Shown here: positions 8,905 to 15,237 of the stretch, in pieces
Layout of the letters: each line of letters opens with the position of its first letter
How positions within the stretch are numbered: the stretch's first letter is position 1
DNA from: CAZSSM01 sp964609385
GTDB lineage: Bacteria > Planctomycetota > Planctomycetia > Isosphaerales > Isosphaeraceae
Direction: 5' to 3'
Assembly: GCA_964609385.1 (NCBI GenBank)
Contig: CAZSSM010000112.1
Span: 1 to 18,621, forward strand
Length of the DNA: 18,621 bases
Made by a program: the position numbers and the translations under genes
Notes under the pieces: generated by a model
Databases searched by the model: none
Seen by the model: only the letters and a program-made list of their open reading frames with translations
Told to the model about the DNA's origin: nothing

Positions 8905-9199
8905 CGGATCATCAACTCCCGGGGGAATGGCGGAGGAGGATTCATCGCGAAGACCCGGGAAGGGCGGGTCTGGAACAGGTGTTCGACGACAGTCACCCCA
9001 ACAGATTCAGACTTACGAGCAAACCATCACGCCAACCATCCCTTGGGAGCAACGGTGGATCGGTTCAGCGTCCTCCAGTCACCTTCGGTACTCGAGGCGA
9101 CCCCCGCGCATTTCTTGACCCGTCGCGATATCCTGGATCACCGTCGCCCCGATCGTCAGGAATCGGGCCTCGATCCTCTCGGATGCGGAGCAATCCCCA
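8905..9199. other. Divergent intergenic region between FAS1 gene and SGNH hydrolase gene
   Basis: This region must supply the 5' signals for both flanking genes, which are transcribed away from each other. Ribosome binding sites are visible at each end: GGGAG on the minus strand ahead of 8904, and GGAG at 9187-9190 on the plus strand. I found no well-spaced -35/-10 pair on either strand and no coding sequence. Confidence 0.5.
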
Positions 9200-9925
9200 A
9201 TGATCACAACCCTGACCAAATTCGTCGCCTTGACGCTAATCCCGGCCTCGCTAGGAGGTCCAAGCACTCCCGAGTCGGCACCGATATCCTCGGAGGGCCG
9301 ACCGCGCGTCCTGATTCTGGGCGACTCGATCTCGATCGGGTACACCCCGATCGTCCGCGAACTCCTGGACGATGTCGCTGATGTCTACCGGCCAACCCGT
9401 CGCGACGGTAAGCCGGAGAATTGCCAGGGGACGACCTATGCGATGACCGACCTCGAGCGCTGGCTGTCGATCGACGGTGGTCGCTGGGACGTGATCCACT
9501 TCAACTTCGGACTCCACGATTTGAAGCGGATCGATCCTCAGACCCGAGGCAACTCCGACGACCCTGATGCCCCCCGCCAAGCCGAACTCGACGTCTACGA
9601 GCGTCAATTGGACGCGATCGCCGAAGTGCTTCAACGCACCGACGCGACCTTGATCTTCGCGACGACGACCCCCGTCCCGCTCGGCGACCTCAGGCCGCAT
9701 CGTGATCCCGAGGACGCCCGACGCTACAACGACGTGGCGCGGAAGATCATGGAACGGCGTGGCATCGCGATCAACGACCTCCACCAGTTCGCCGAGGCCC
9801 GACTTGACGAAATCCAGCGCCCCGCCAACGTCCACTTCACCCCCGAAGGTTCCGCCCAACTCGCCGAACAGGTCGCCCAAGCGATCCGCCGAACCCTCAA
9901 ACCCGCCGACGCAACCAAACCATGA
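9200..9925 (+). CDS. Exported SGNH/GDSL-family hydrolase
   Basis: The 241-residue protein has a short N-terminal signal-like segment (KFVALTLIPASLGG) and then an SGNH hydrolase domain. The enzymes are esterases or deacetylases with a flavodoxin-like fold; the substrate cannot be told, though carbohydrate esters are common. The nucleophile block is RPRVLILGDSISIGY (Ser43). The middle block is VIHFNFGLHDLK (98-109). The catalytic histidine is His212 in RPANVHFTPEGSAQLAEQV. The acid usually found three residues before this histidine (DxxH) is absent: alanine sits there. The ATG at 9200 is supported by GGAG nine bases upstream. It stands alone on the plus strand and converges on frr. Superfamily confident, specificity unknown. 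Confidence 0.88.
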   Translation: MITTLTKFVALTLIPASLGGPSTPESAPISSEGRPRVLILGDSISIGYTPIVRELLDDVADVYRPTRRDGKPENCQGTTYAMTDLERWLSIDGGRWDVIHFNFGLHDLKRIDPQTRGNSDDPDAPRQAELDVYERQLDAIAEVLQRTDATLIFATTTPVPLGDLRPHRDPEDARRYNDVARKIMERRGIAINDLHQFAEARLDEIQRPANVHFTPEGSAQLAEQVAQAIRRTLKPADATKP

Positions 9926-10190
9926 ATAGCCCAGCAGATCATCGATGGGCGTATCAAGCAAATTGGATCGATGTCACGAATTCACCGATTAATAACAATT
10001 TTTCCTTCTATGCATATAACCTAGACACAGAAGTTTTTTTAATGCGATTTGAAAATCATAATTGTCAACGCATCAACCGCTGAACACCGAACCTCTCGCC
10101 TCGGCCCCCGCGAGGCGGGAGTCGAGGATCGAGACGAATGATCGGCGGATCGAGGTCGTGTCGAGGGCCACATTGCCCCATACCAACCGC
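9926..10190. other. AT-rich convergent spacer between hydrolase gene and frr
   Basis: The centre of this spacer, about 9958-10070, is markedly AT-rich, with runs of T at 9990-10000 and 10034-10040, unlike its GC-rich flanks. A weak 5-bp hairpin (GCCCA 9929-9933 with TGGGC 9946-9950) follows the hydrolase stop. A small GC hairpin (CCCGC-GAG-GCGGG, 10107-10119) lies about 70 nt after the frr stop on the minus strand. Both could aid transcription termination of the converging genes. No gene was found. Confidence 0.45.
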
Positions 10191-10754
10191 TCAGATCTCG
10201 TCGAGGACCTCGGAGTTCTTCTTGTCGGCCATCTCGTTGACGCGTCCCTCCAGGCGTTTGGTGAGGGACTGGATCTCCTCCTTGGCCTTCTCAAGATCGT
10301 CCTCGGTCAGGACCTTGTCGGCCATCTGCTGATCGGCCTGCTTGTTGGCGTCGCGCCGGATGCTCCGGAGCGAGACGCGGGCCTCCTCGGCAAGGTCCTT
10401 GACGCGGGAGACCAGCTTCTTGCGCTGTTCGACCGAGAGGGGCGGGACGTTGAGGCGGATGACCTTGTTGTCGGAGTTGGGGGTCATGCCCAGATCGCTG
10501 GCCTGGATCGCCTTCATGATGTCGCCGACGGCGGCCTGGTCGAACGGTCGGATCAGGATCTGCTGAGGCTCTGGCGTGCTCAGGTTGGCCAACTGCTTCA
10601 GGGGTGTGGGCGAGCCGTAGTAGTCGACGCGGATCGACTCGACCAATCCGGCGTTGGCGCGTCCGGTCCGGATACCGCGGAGCTGGTCGGCCAGCAGCGC
10701 GACGGTCTTCTCCATCCGCTCTTCGGCTTCCAGCGTGATCTCGTCGATGCTCAT
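10191..10754 (-). CDS. frr: Ribosome recycling factor
   Basis: The 187-residue protein matches ribosome recycling factor over its full expected length (about 185). With EF-G it splits post-termination 70S ribosomes in the cytoplasm. Diagnostic segments are LRGIRTGRANAGLVESI, VDYYGSPTPLKQLANLS, LNVPPLSVEQRKKLVSRVKD, VSLRSIRRDANK and EDDLEKAKEEIQSLTKR, covering the long-helix domain and the small inserted domain. The frame is open further upstream, but homology starts at the ATG at 10754, with GAGGGG about ten bases before it. In most bacteria frr follows pyrH closely. Here about 970 nt and a TPR ORF intervene, so it may have its own promoter; I could not identify one with confidence. Confidence 0.97.
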   Translation of the reverse strand: MSIDEITLEAEERMEKTVALLADQLRGIRTGRANAGLVESIRVDYYGSPTPLKQLANLSTPEPQQILIRPFDQAAVGDIMKAIQASDLGMTPNSDNKVIRLNVPPLSVEQRKKLVSRVKDLAEEARVSLRSIRRDANKQADQQMADKVLTEDDLEKAKEEIQSLTKRLEGRVNEMADKKNSEVLDEI

Positions 10755-11212
10755 GGCCGCGATCCCCTCGAGTACCCTGACGCGAAACGGTGGGGCAGTA
10801 CAGTACCCCGATCCAACCCGATCACTCCCCGAATTATGACGCGTCGGCCCCCGTCGTTCAACATTGGAGGACGCGCAAGGGCGAGCCCCGATCCCGACCG
10901 TCGCGGGCGAGGAACTCCAATCGACGTCGACGTGTGCACTCCGAGCCTTGTCAACTCCACAAACAGTGTAATCGCTTTGCAAGGAGACATCCTGTCAAAC
11001 CCGCGCCCTCTTGATCTCGTCCCGGTGCCGCGGCATCGTGATCGCGGGGGAACCGCAATGGGGCCAAAGTGAAATGAGCGAGGGGTCGCCCGAATCTCAA
11101 ATGACTTCCGGAGGATCCCAATGTCCAGAAGACATCTCTTTCCGCATTTTCCCACAATATCTGTATTGCTGAACGGGCATCGTCCAGGCATGAGCGATTC
11201 AATACCTTGATG
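10755..11212. other. Intergenic region upstream of frr
   Basis: No recognisable gene lies here. On the minus strand there are two TTGACA hexamers (10998-10993 and 10954-10949), each lacking a good -10 element at normal spacing, so an frr promoter is only a possibility. On the plus strand a 29-codon frame (11121-11210) has a strong GGAGG six bases before its ATG, but resembles nothing I know. The part from about 11095 onward is less GC-rich than the surrounding genes. Confidence 0.45.
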
Positions 11213-11572
11213 TCAGGAACCGCTCTCTGCCAAAGCCCGAGCGAGACCCACGTACGACCATTCGCCGGCGCCAAGCGAGATGGCCTTTCGGAAATGCTTC
11301 ATGGCACTTTCTAAATCATCGTAGTGAATATCGTAGAGGTAGCCAAGGGATCCATGCGCTTCCTCAAACGAATTGTCAATCTGTAACGCTTCTCTACGAC
11401 AGATCGTTGATTTTTTTGTGTTTTGATACGTGAAGTCGCCTTTCATTAGGGTCAAGTCGCCTGCAATGACCAGCAATTGCGACACTTTCGGATAACGCCT
11501 CAAGGTTTCATCGGCCAATTGGATTGCTGCGGGCAGGCGAGATCCACAGGGCGGCCAGTTTTCCTGTAACAA
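11213..11572 (-). CDS. Small tetratricopeptide-repeat (TPR) protein, possibly truncated
   Basis: This 119-residue frame has TPR character: AAIQLADETLRRYPKVSQLL, then a helical pair around REALQIDNSFEEAHGSLGYL, and AMKHFRKAISLGAGEWSYVG with a final GLARALAES. Such short TPR proteins usually mediate protein contacts. The C-terminus looks complete. The start is doubtful: the frame opens after a stop at 11599-11597 and offers only TTG (11572) with no ribosome binding site, while the nearest ATG (minus strand, just upstream) is in another frame. The gene may therefore be 5'-truncated, frameshifted or a relic. Its base composition is less GC-rich than its neighbours. It lies between pyrH and frr on their strand, where most bacteria have no gene. 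Confidence 0.5.
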   Translation of the reverse strand: MLQENWPPCGSRLPAAIQLADETLRRYPKVSQLLVIAGDLTLMKGDFTYQNTKKSTICRREALQIDNSFEEAHGSLGYLYDIHYDDLESAMKHFRKAISLGAGEWSYVGLARALAESGS

Positions 11573-11700
11573 TAAAACGCAATAGATATCATGTATTTAT
11601 TCGATCTCCAAGTCGATACTCCCGGACGACCGAGCTAACCAGCAATCTTCCCAAGTCCGAATCGAGTCATTAGATCCGACACAGCTCAGGTCCCTGCGGT

Positions 11701-11718
11701 TCCCCCGTCATCGGGGGA
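11701..11718 (-). terminator. GC-rich hairpin immediately after pyrH (candidate terminator)
   Basis: TCCCCC (11701-11706) pairs with GGGGGA (11713-11718) around a six-base loop. It begins nine bases after the pyrH stop codon on the minus strand. No U-tract follows, so it may attenuate rather than fully terminate, or need Rho. Its position fits the end of an rpsB-tsf-pyrH transcript. Confidence 0.5.
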
Positions 11719-11726
11719 CGTATCGC

Positions 11727-12521
11727 CTACCGACCTCGGAGGGGCCGGGGGCGATCGCTGACCCAGGTCCCGATCGGATCACCCATCACCGCCCGAGCAA
11801 TGTTGCCCGACTCTTTGAAGTTGAAAACGAGGATCGCCATCTCGTTCTCGGAGGCCATGCCGATCGCGGCCAGGTCCATGACCTTGAGGTTATCGCTCAG
11901 GACTTTCTCATAGGTTAATTCATCGTACTTCGTGGCTTGGGGATCCTTTTCCGGATCTGCCGAATAAACTCCATCGACGCGGGTCGCTTTGAGCACGACA
12001 TCACATTCGAGTTCGATGCCTCGGAGTGTGGCGGCGGTGTCGGTCGTCACGAACGGGCTGCCGGTACCGGCGCCGAGGATGACGACGCGGCCGAATTCGA
12101 GGTGCTCGTCAGCGCGTTGGCGACTGTAGTGTTCGGCGATCTCGTCGAGCCGGAAGGCTGTGAGGATCCGCGCGGGACATCCGACCGCCTCCAACGCGTC
12201 ACGCAACGCCAGGCCGTTGATGACCGTGGCGGTCATGCCCATATGGTGGCCGGTCACCTCGCGGATGAGGTTCGAGTCTTTGGTGAAGGCGGCGCCACGG
12301 AGGATGTTCCCGCCCCCGACGACGATCGCCAGTTGGACTCCCGTACGGGCGGCCACTTCGGCGACCTCACGGGCGATGGCCTCGAGCACCTCGTGGTCGA
12401 TCCCGCCCTCACCGGGTCGGCAGAGCCCTTCACCGGAGAGCTTCAGCAGGACGCGGCGGAAGACCGGCCGTGGTCGGCCCCCAGGACCATCGGGACCGAC
12501 CTCAAGGTCGGAGACACTCAT
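11727..12521 (-). CDS. pyrH: Uridylate kinase (UMP kinase)
   Basis: The 264-residue protein phosphorylates UMP to UDP with ATP in pyrimidine nucleotide synthesis, as a cytoplasmic hexamer of the amino-acid-kinase family. Motifs in order: FRRVLLKLSGEGL (21-33, nucleotide-binding start), VVGGGNILRG (68-76), HMGMTATVINGLALRDAL (93-110), ILGAGTGSPFVTTDTAA (148-164) and LKATRVDGVYSADP (177-190). It ends with the MGDPIGTWV region. A histidine (His92) occupies the position before HMGM where an aspartate is normally found. There is an N-terminal extension of about 20 residues. I chose ATG 12521, with GTGAGG eight bases upstream, over ATG 12548, which lacks a ribosome binding site. It follows tsf by 119 nt. 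Confidence 0.95.
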   Translation of the reverse strand: MSVSDLEVGPDGPGGRPRPVFRRVLLKLSGEGLCRPGEGGIDHEVLEAIAREVAEVAARTGVQLAIVVGGGNILRGAAFTKDSNLIREVTGHHMGMTATVINGLALRDALEAVGCPARILTAFRLDEIAEHYSRQRADEHLEFGRVVILGAGTGSPFVTTDTAATLRGIELECDVVLKATRVDGVYSADPEKDPQATKYDELTYEKVLSDNLKVMDLAAIGMASENEMAILVFNFKESGNIARAVMGDPIGTWVSDRPRPLRGR

Positions 12522-12640
12522 GGGCTCGGCCTCACGCTTTGGGGGCATATCGAACAGACAACGGGCGCTGACTTGATGAGAGATCAGGCGCCCGCGGTGA
12601 CGTCGACAACAGTCCAAGGTTCGAGGGGTGTTCGATCGGA

Positions 12641-13291
12641 TTAGCCTTGGGCCGGGGCATCGCCGGCGTCGCCGTCCCCGTTTTCGTCCGAGCCGTCTGG
12701 GGTCTCACCGACGACGAATCGGGCGAACCGGGCGATCCGGATGTTCTCGCCGGTCCGAGCGGTCAGCTCAGTGAGCATCTGAGCGATCGTCTTGGAGTCG
12801 TCTTTGACGTACTTTTGGTCCATCAGGACGACTTCGCCGTACCAGCTCTGAAGCTTGCCGTCGACGATCTTCTCTTGGATTTGGGGCGGCTTGTCTTGGA
12901 CCTGCGTGGTGAAGATCCGGCGCTGTTCTTCGATCTCCTGAGGGTCGAGTTCTTCGCGGCGGACGCAGAGCGGCGACGCGGCCATGATGTGGACGGCGAT
13001 GTCCTTGCAGGCCTGGATGAAGTCGTCGTTGCGGGCGACGAAGTCGGTCTCACAGTTGAGTTCGACCAGGACCGCCGAGCGGTTGTCGTGGTGCATGTAG
13101 ATATCGAGTCGGCCGGCCTCGGTGGCCCGATCAGCGCGCTTCTCCGCCTTGACCAGAGCCCGTTCCTTGGCCAGCGTCAGGGCCTTCTGGATGTCCCCTT
13201 CGGTCTCCTGGAGCATCTTCTTGCACTCCATCAGACCCAGTCCGGTCATCTTTCGAAATTCGTTCACGGCCGCCGCGGTAATTCCGGCCAT
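12641..13291 (-). CDS. tsf: Elongation factor Ts (short form)
   Basis: EF-Ts is the guanine-nucleotide exchange factor that regenerates EF-Tu.GTP in the cytoplasm. The 216-residue protein opens with a UBA-like N-terminal domain (ITAAAVNEFRKMTGLGLMEC, residues 4-23). The signature that inserts at the EF-Tu nucleotide site is TDFVARN (82-88). It is shorter than the 283-residue E. coli protein and matches the compact single-core forms found elsewhere. The last 20 residues are acidic and Gly-rich (DGSDENGDGDAGDAPAQG). The ATG at 13291 has AGGAG about ten bases upstream; the frame extends further upstream without homology. It lies 163 nt after rpsB and 119 nt before pyrH, in the conserved translation block. 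Confidence 0.96.
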   Translation of the reverse strand: MAGITAAAVNEFRKMTGLGLMECKKMLQETEGDIQKALTLAKERALVKAEKRADRATEAGRLDIYMHHDNRSAVLVELNCETDFVARNDDFIQACKDIAVHIMAASPLCVRREELDPQEIEEQRRIFTTQVQDKPPQIQEKIVDGKLQSWYGEVVLMDQKYVKDDSKTIAQMLTELTARTGENIRIARFARFVVGETPDGSDENGDGDAGDAPAQG

Positions 13292-13454
13292 CGGATGTCG
13301 TCTCCTGCGGATCGTTGATCGAGAGGGACCTCGGACCCGGGACAAGTGGGCGGGTCCGAAGTGAAGGACAAGGGGAAGCGGGTCCAGGGTTCACACAATA
13401 AGCAGCGCTGTCGACACAAGGCGTGATCGGCAACCACTTGCATCGAGCGAGACA

Positions 13455-14612
13455 TCAACCGGCCGCGGGAGGCTCGGGCCGCTCAGGCTTCGGGTCGTCG
13501 GTGTTCTCGTTGGCAGGGGTGACCGCTTCGGGCGCGGAGGCCTCAGCAGTCGGTACCGGTTTGGGCGCCGAAGACTCGGGAACGGGTACTGGTTCAGGCG
13601 TCGGAGCCGACTCAGGCGTCGGCGCAGAAGCTTCGGGCGTTGGAGCCGGCTCGGCACTTGGGGGCGTCGCGGCTTCGACAGGTGCTTCGGCTACGGGGGC
13701 CTCGGGGGTCGGAGCGGTCGGAGCTTCGGCAGCCGGAGCTTCGGGCGCGGCGGCCGGTGCAGGTGCCGGTTCGGCACCACGTCGAGGACCACGATCGCCT
13801 CCGCGACCACCACCACCGCCTTGGGGACCGCGATTGGCGCGGAGCCCGCCACCACCACCGCCCGCTTGTCCACGACCCATACCGGGGGCATCGGGCGCGA
13901 AGCCTTCGGACTTCTCGATCAGTTCGGGCGGGATGGCGGCCCGACCCTCGATGATCGCATCGGCCAGCTTGGAAATGACCAACTCGATCGACCGCATGCT
14001 GTCGTCGTTGCCCGGGATCGGCAGGTCGATCTGGTCAGGGTCGCCGTCGGTGTCCATCAGGGCGACGATCTTGATGCCGAGCTTACGCGCTTCGCTGACG
14101 GCGTTCTTCTCGCGGACCGGATCGACCACGAAGAGCGCTTCAGGCAACCGGTTCATGAAGCGGATGCCGAGCAGGTTGCGCTCGATCTTGCGGCGCTCGC
14201 GGGTCAACTGCGAGAGCATCTTCTTGGAGTGGCTAGCAGCCTGCTCGCCGTCGAGGATCGTCTCCAGCTCTTCCAAACGTCCCAGTCGGTTGCGGATCGT
14301 CCGGAAGTTGGTCAGGGTCCCGCCCAACCATCGTTCGGTCACATAAGGCATCTGACAGCGCTGACACTGCTCGAGGACCGTCTCGACGGACTGTCGCTTG
14401 GTCCCGACGAACAGGATGAGCCCGTTGTTGGCCGCCACCCGATAGAAGAACTTCTGAGCCCGGAGGATCCCACGGATGGTCTCCTTCAGGTCGATAATGT
14501 GTATCAGGTTGCGCTTGCCGTAGATGTACGGCTTCATCTTCGGGTTCCAGCGGCTGGCGCGGTGGCCGAAGTGGACGCCAGCGTCAATCAGATCCTTGAC
14601 CACGATGGACAT
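13455..14612 (-). CDS. rpsB: Small-subunit ribosomal protein S2 with long low-complexity C-terminal tail
   Basis: Residues 1-234 are a complete ribosomal protein S2: VKDLIDAGVHFGHRASRWNP, MKPYIYGKRNLIHIIDL, LFVGTKRQ, ERWLGGTLTNFRTI and the closing DLPIPGNDDSMRSIELVISK. S2 joins the 30S subunit late and helps bind S1 and the mRNA. Residues 235-385 are an added tail: first a Gly/Arg segment with RGG-like runs (about 246-279), then a Pro/Ala/Glu segment of PAPTPE- and APEAP-type repeats. The total of 385 compares with about 240 in E. coli. The ATG at 14612 has AAGAGG about 11 bases upstream. It is the first gene of the rpsB-tsf-pyrH block and is preceded by a good promoter and a structured leader. 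The tail's role is unknown. Confidence 0.97.
   Translation of the reverse strand: MSIVVKDLIDAGVHFGHRASRWNPKMKPYIYGKRNLIHIIDLKETIRGILRAQKFFYRVAANNGLILFVGTKRQSVETVLEQCQRCQMPYVTERWLGGTLTNFRTIRNRLGRLEELETILDGEQAASHSKKMLSQLTRERRKIERNLLGIRFMNRLPEALFVVDPVREKNAVSEARKLGIKIVALMDTDGDPDQIDLPIPGNDDSMRSIELVISKLADAIIEGRAAIPPELIEKSEGFAPDAPGMGRGQAGGGGGGLRANRGPQGGGGGRGGDRGPRRGAEPAPAPAAAPEAPAAEAPTAPTPEAPVAEAPVEAATPPSAEPAPTPEASAPTPESAPTPEPVPVPESSAPKPVPTAEASAPEAVTPANENTDDPKPERPEPPAAG
13458..13910 (-). repeat. Low-complexity Gly/Arg and Pro/Ala/Glu coding repeat (S2 tail)
   Basis: This segment encodes residues 235-385 of the S2 protein. The upstream part encodes Gly-rich runs separated by Arg; the rest encodes imperfect repeats of Ala, Pro, Glu and Thr. 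The internal repetition at DNA level makes it prone to slippage length changes. It is in frame throughout and ends at a normal stop, so it is part of the gene rather than a broken end. Confidence 0.8.
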
Positions 14613-14659
14613 GAACGAACAAACCTCTTCGCAATGTGGAGATGATCCGGACCGCGACT

Positions 14660-14682
14660 CCCGACGACATAGATGTCTCGGG
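14660..14682 (-). promoter_or_regulatory. Leader hairpin upstream of rpsB
   Basis: CCCGA (14660-14664) pairs with TCGGG (14678-14682), and GACA (14666-14669) with TGTC (14674-14677). Together they form a nine-pair stem with one bulged base and a four-base loop. It lies 48-70 nt upstream of the rpsB start, within the predicted leader RNA. Ribosomal protein S2 represses its own operon through the leader in E. coli; a similar role here is inference. Confidence 0.4.
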
Positions 14683-14762
14683 CGGCCCTTGCTGGAGTGG
14701 AGAGAGCGGGACTGTCTGACAGACGAAATCGACGTAAGTCGTCGTGCCGGTTCGGAATGATG

Positions 14763-14791
14763 ATCTTACCGAGACGCCCATCTGCCGTCAA
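14763..14791 (-). promoter_or_regulatory. Promoter of the rpsB-tsf-pyrH block
   Basis: On the minus strand TTGACG (14791-14786, five of six to consensus) is followed by exactly 17 bases and TAAGAT (14768-14763, four of six, including the key first, second and last bases). Transcription would start near 14756, leaving a leader of about 145 nt before rpsB. The -35 overlaps a short inverted repeat (GCCGTC 14784-14789 with GACGGC 14794-14799). This is the best-matched promoter in the window. Confidence 0.6.
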
Positions 14792-15137
14792 ACGACGGCG
14801 AGCCGACCGATCGGGCCATCGGAAGAGACATGAGGCTCCTGGATTCCCCCCGCCAACCACAGACGGCTGATCGATTCCGGGCGCCTTGGACCGGGTCGCC
14901 CGAAACCCTCCTGGGTAGTCCGTACCCTTTCCCCATGACGTCATTGGAGCATCCGAACAGCTCGGGCCGATCTGGATGGATCCAAGCGTTTGGAACAGGA
15001 TGATAAACTTCGATTCGCCGGTCGGCTCAGCTCGGCTCGACCCCTTGGAGTCGCTGAGCAACTCTCCACAGACGTCGCAAGAAAGCCTCGCTTTCGGGTC
15101 GGTCTGACCTGCCACCGATCCAAGTCCGAGATGGGAA

Positions 15138-15155
15138 CGATGGTCGGAACCATCG
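15138..15155 (-). terminator. Hairpin downstream of first RTX gene
   Basis: CGATGGT (15138-15144) pairs with ACCATCG (15149-15155) around a four-base loop, about 83 nt after the RTX stop on the minus strand. It is preceded by very GC-rich potential hairpins (for example CCCGG 15189-15193 with CCGGG 15198-15202). The same hairpin sequence recurs after the second RTX gene. It is a likely terminator or 3'-end structure. Confidence 0.45.
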
Positions 15156-15237
15156 CCTCACCAGTCGCCATCTCAGTCAGGACGGCGACCCGGCCAGCCG
15201 GGAGGAACCGGGGCCCGGCCGGCACGGATCAGGTGGA

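Larger units (their letters stand above)
14613..15237. other. Intergenic region: rpsB leader and RTX gene downstream region
   Basis: I see no credible gene. The nearer 150 nt to rpsB contain its promoter and structured leader. The far end, near 15138-15230, holds GC-rich hairpins after the RTX gene stop. Between them is a 10-base palindrome ATGACGTCAT (14935-14944) of unknown meaning. A 175-codon minus-strand frame (15115-14588) starts at GTG, overlaps rpsB and has no recognisable domain. Confidence 0.55.

Noticed and set aside
10926..10998. Two minus-strand TTGACA hexamers as frr promoters
   Set aside because: Neither has an acceptable -10 at normal spacing; the nearest, TACACT, is 22 bases from its hexamer.
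14588..15115. 175-codon minus-strand frame upstream of and overlapping rpsB
   Set aside because: It starts at GTG with no supporting site, shows no domain, and covers the rpsB promoter and leader.
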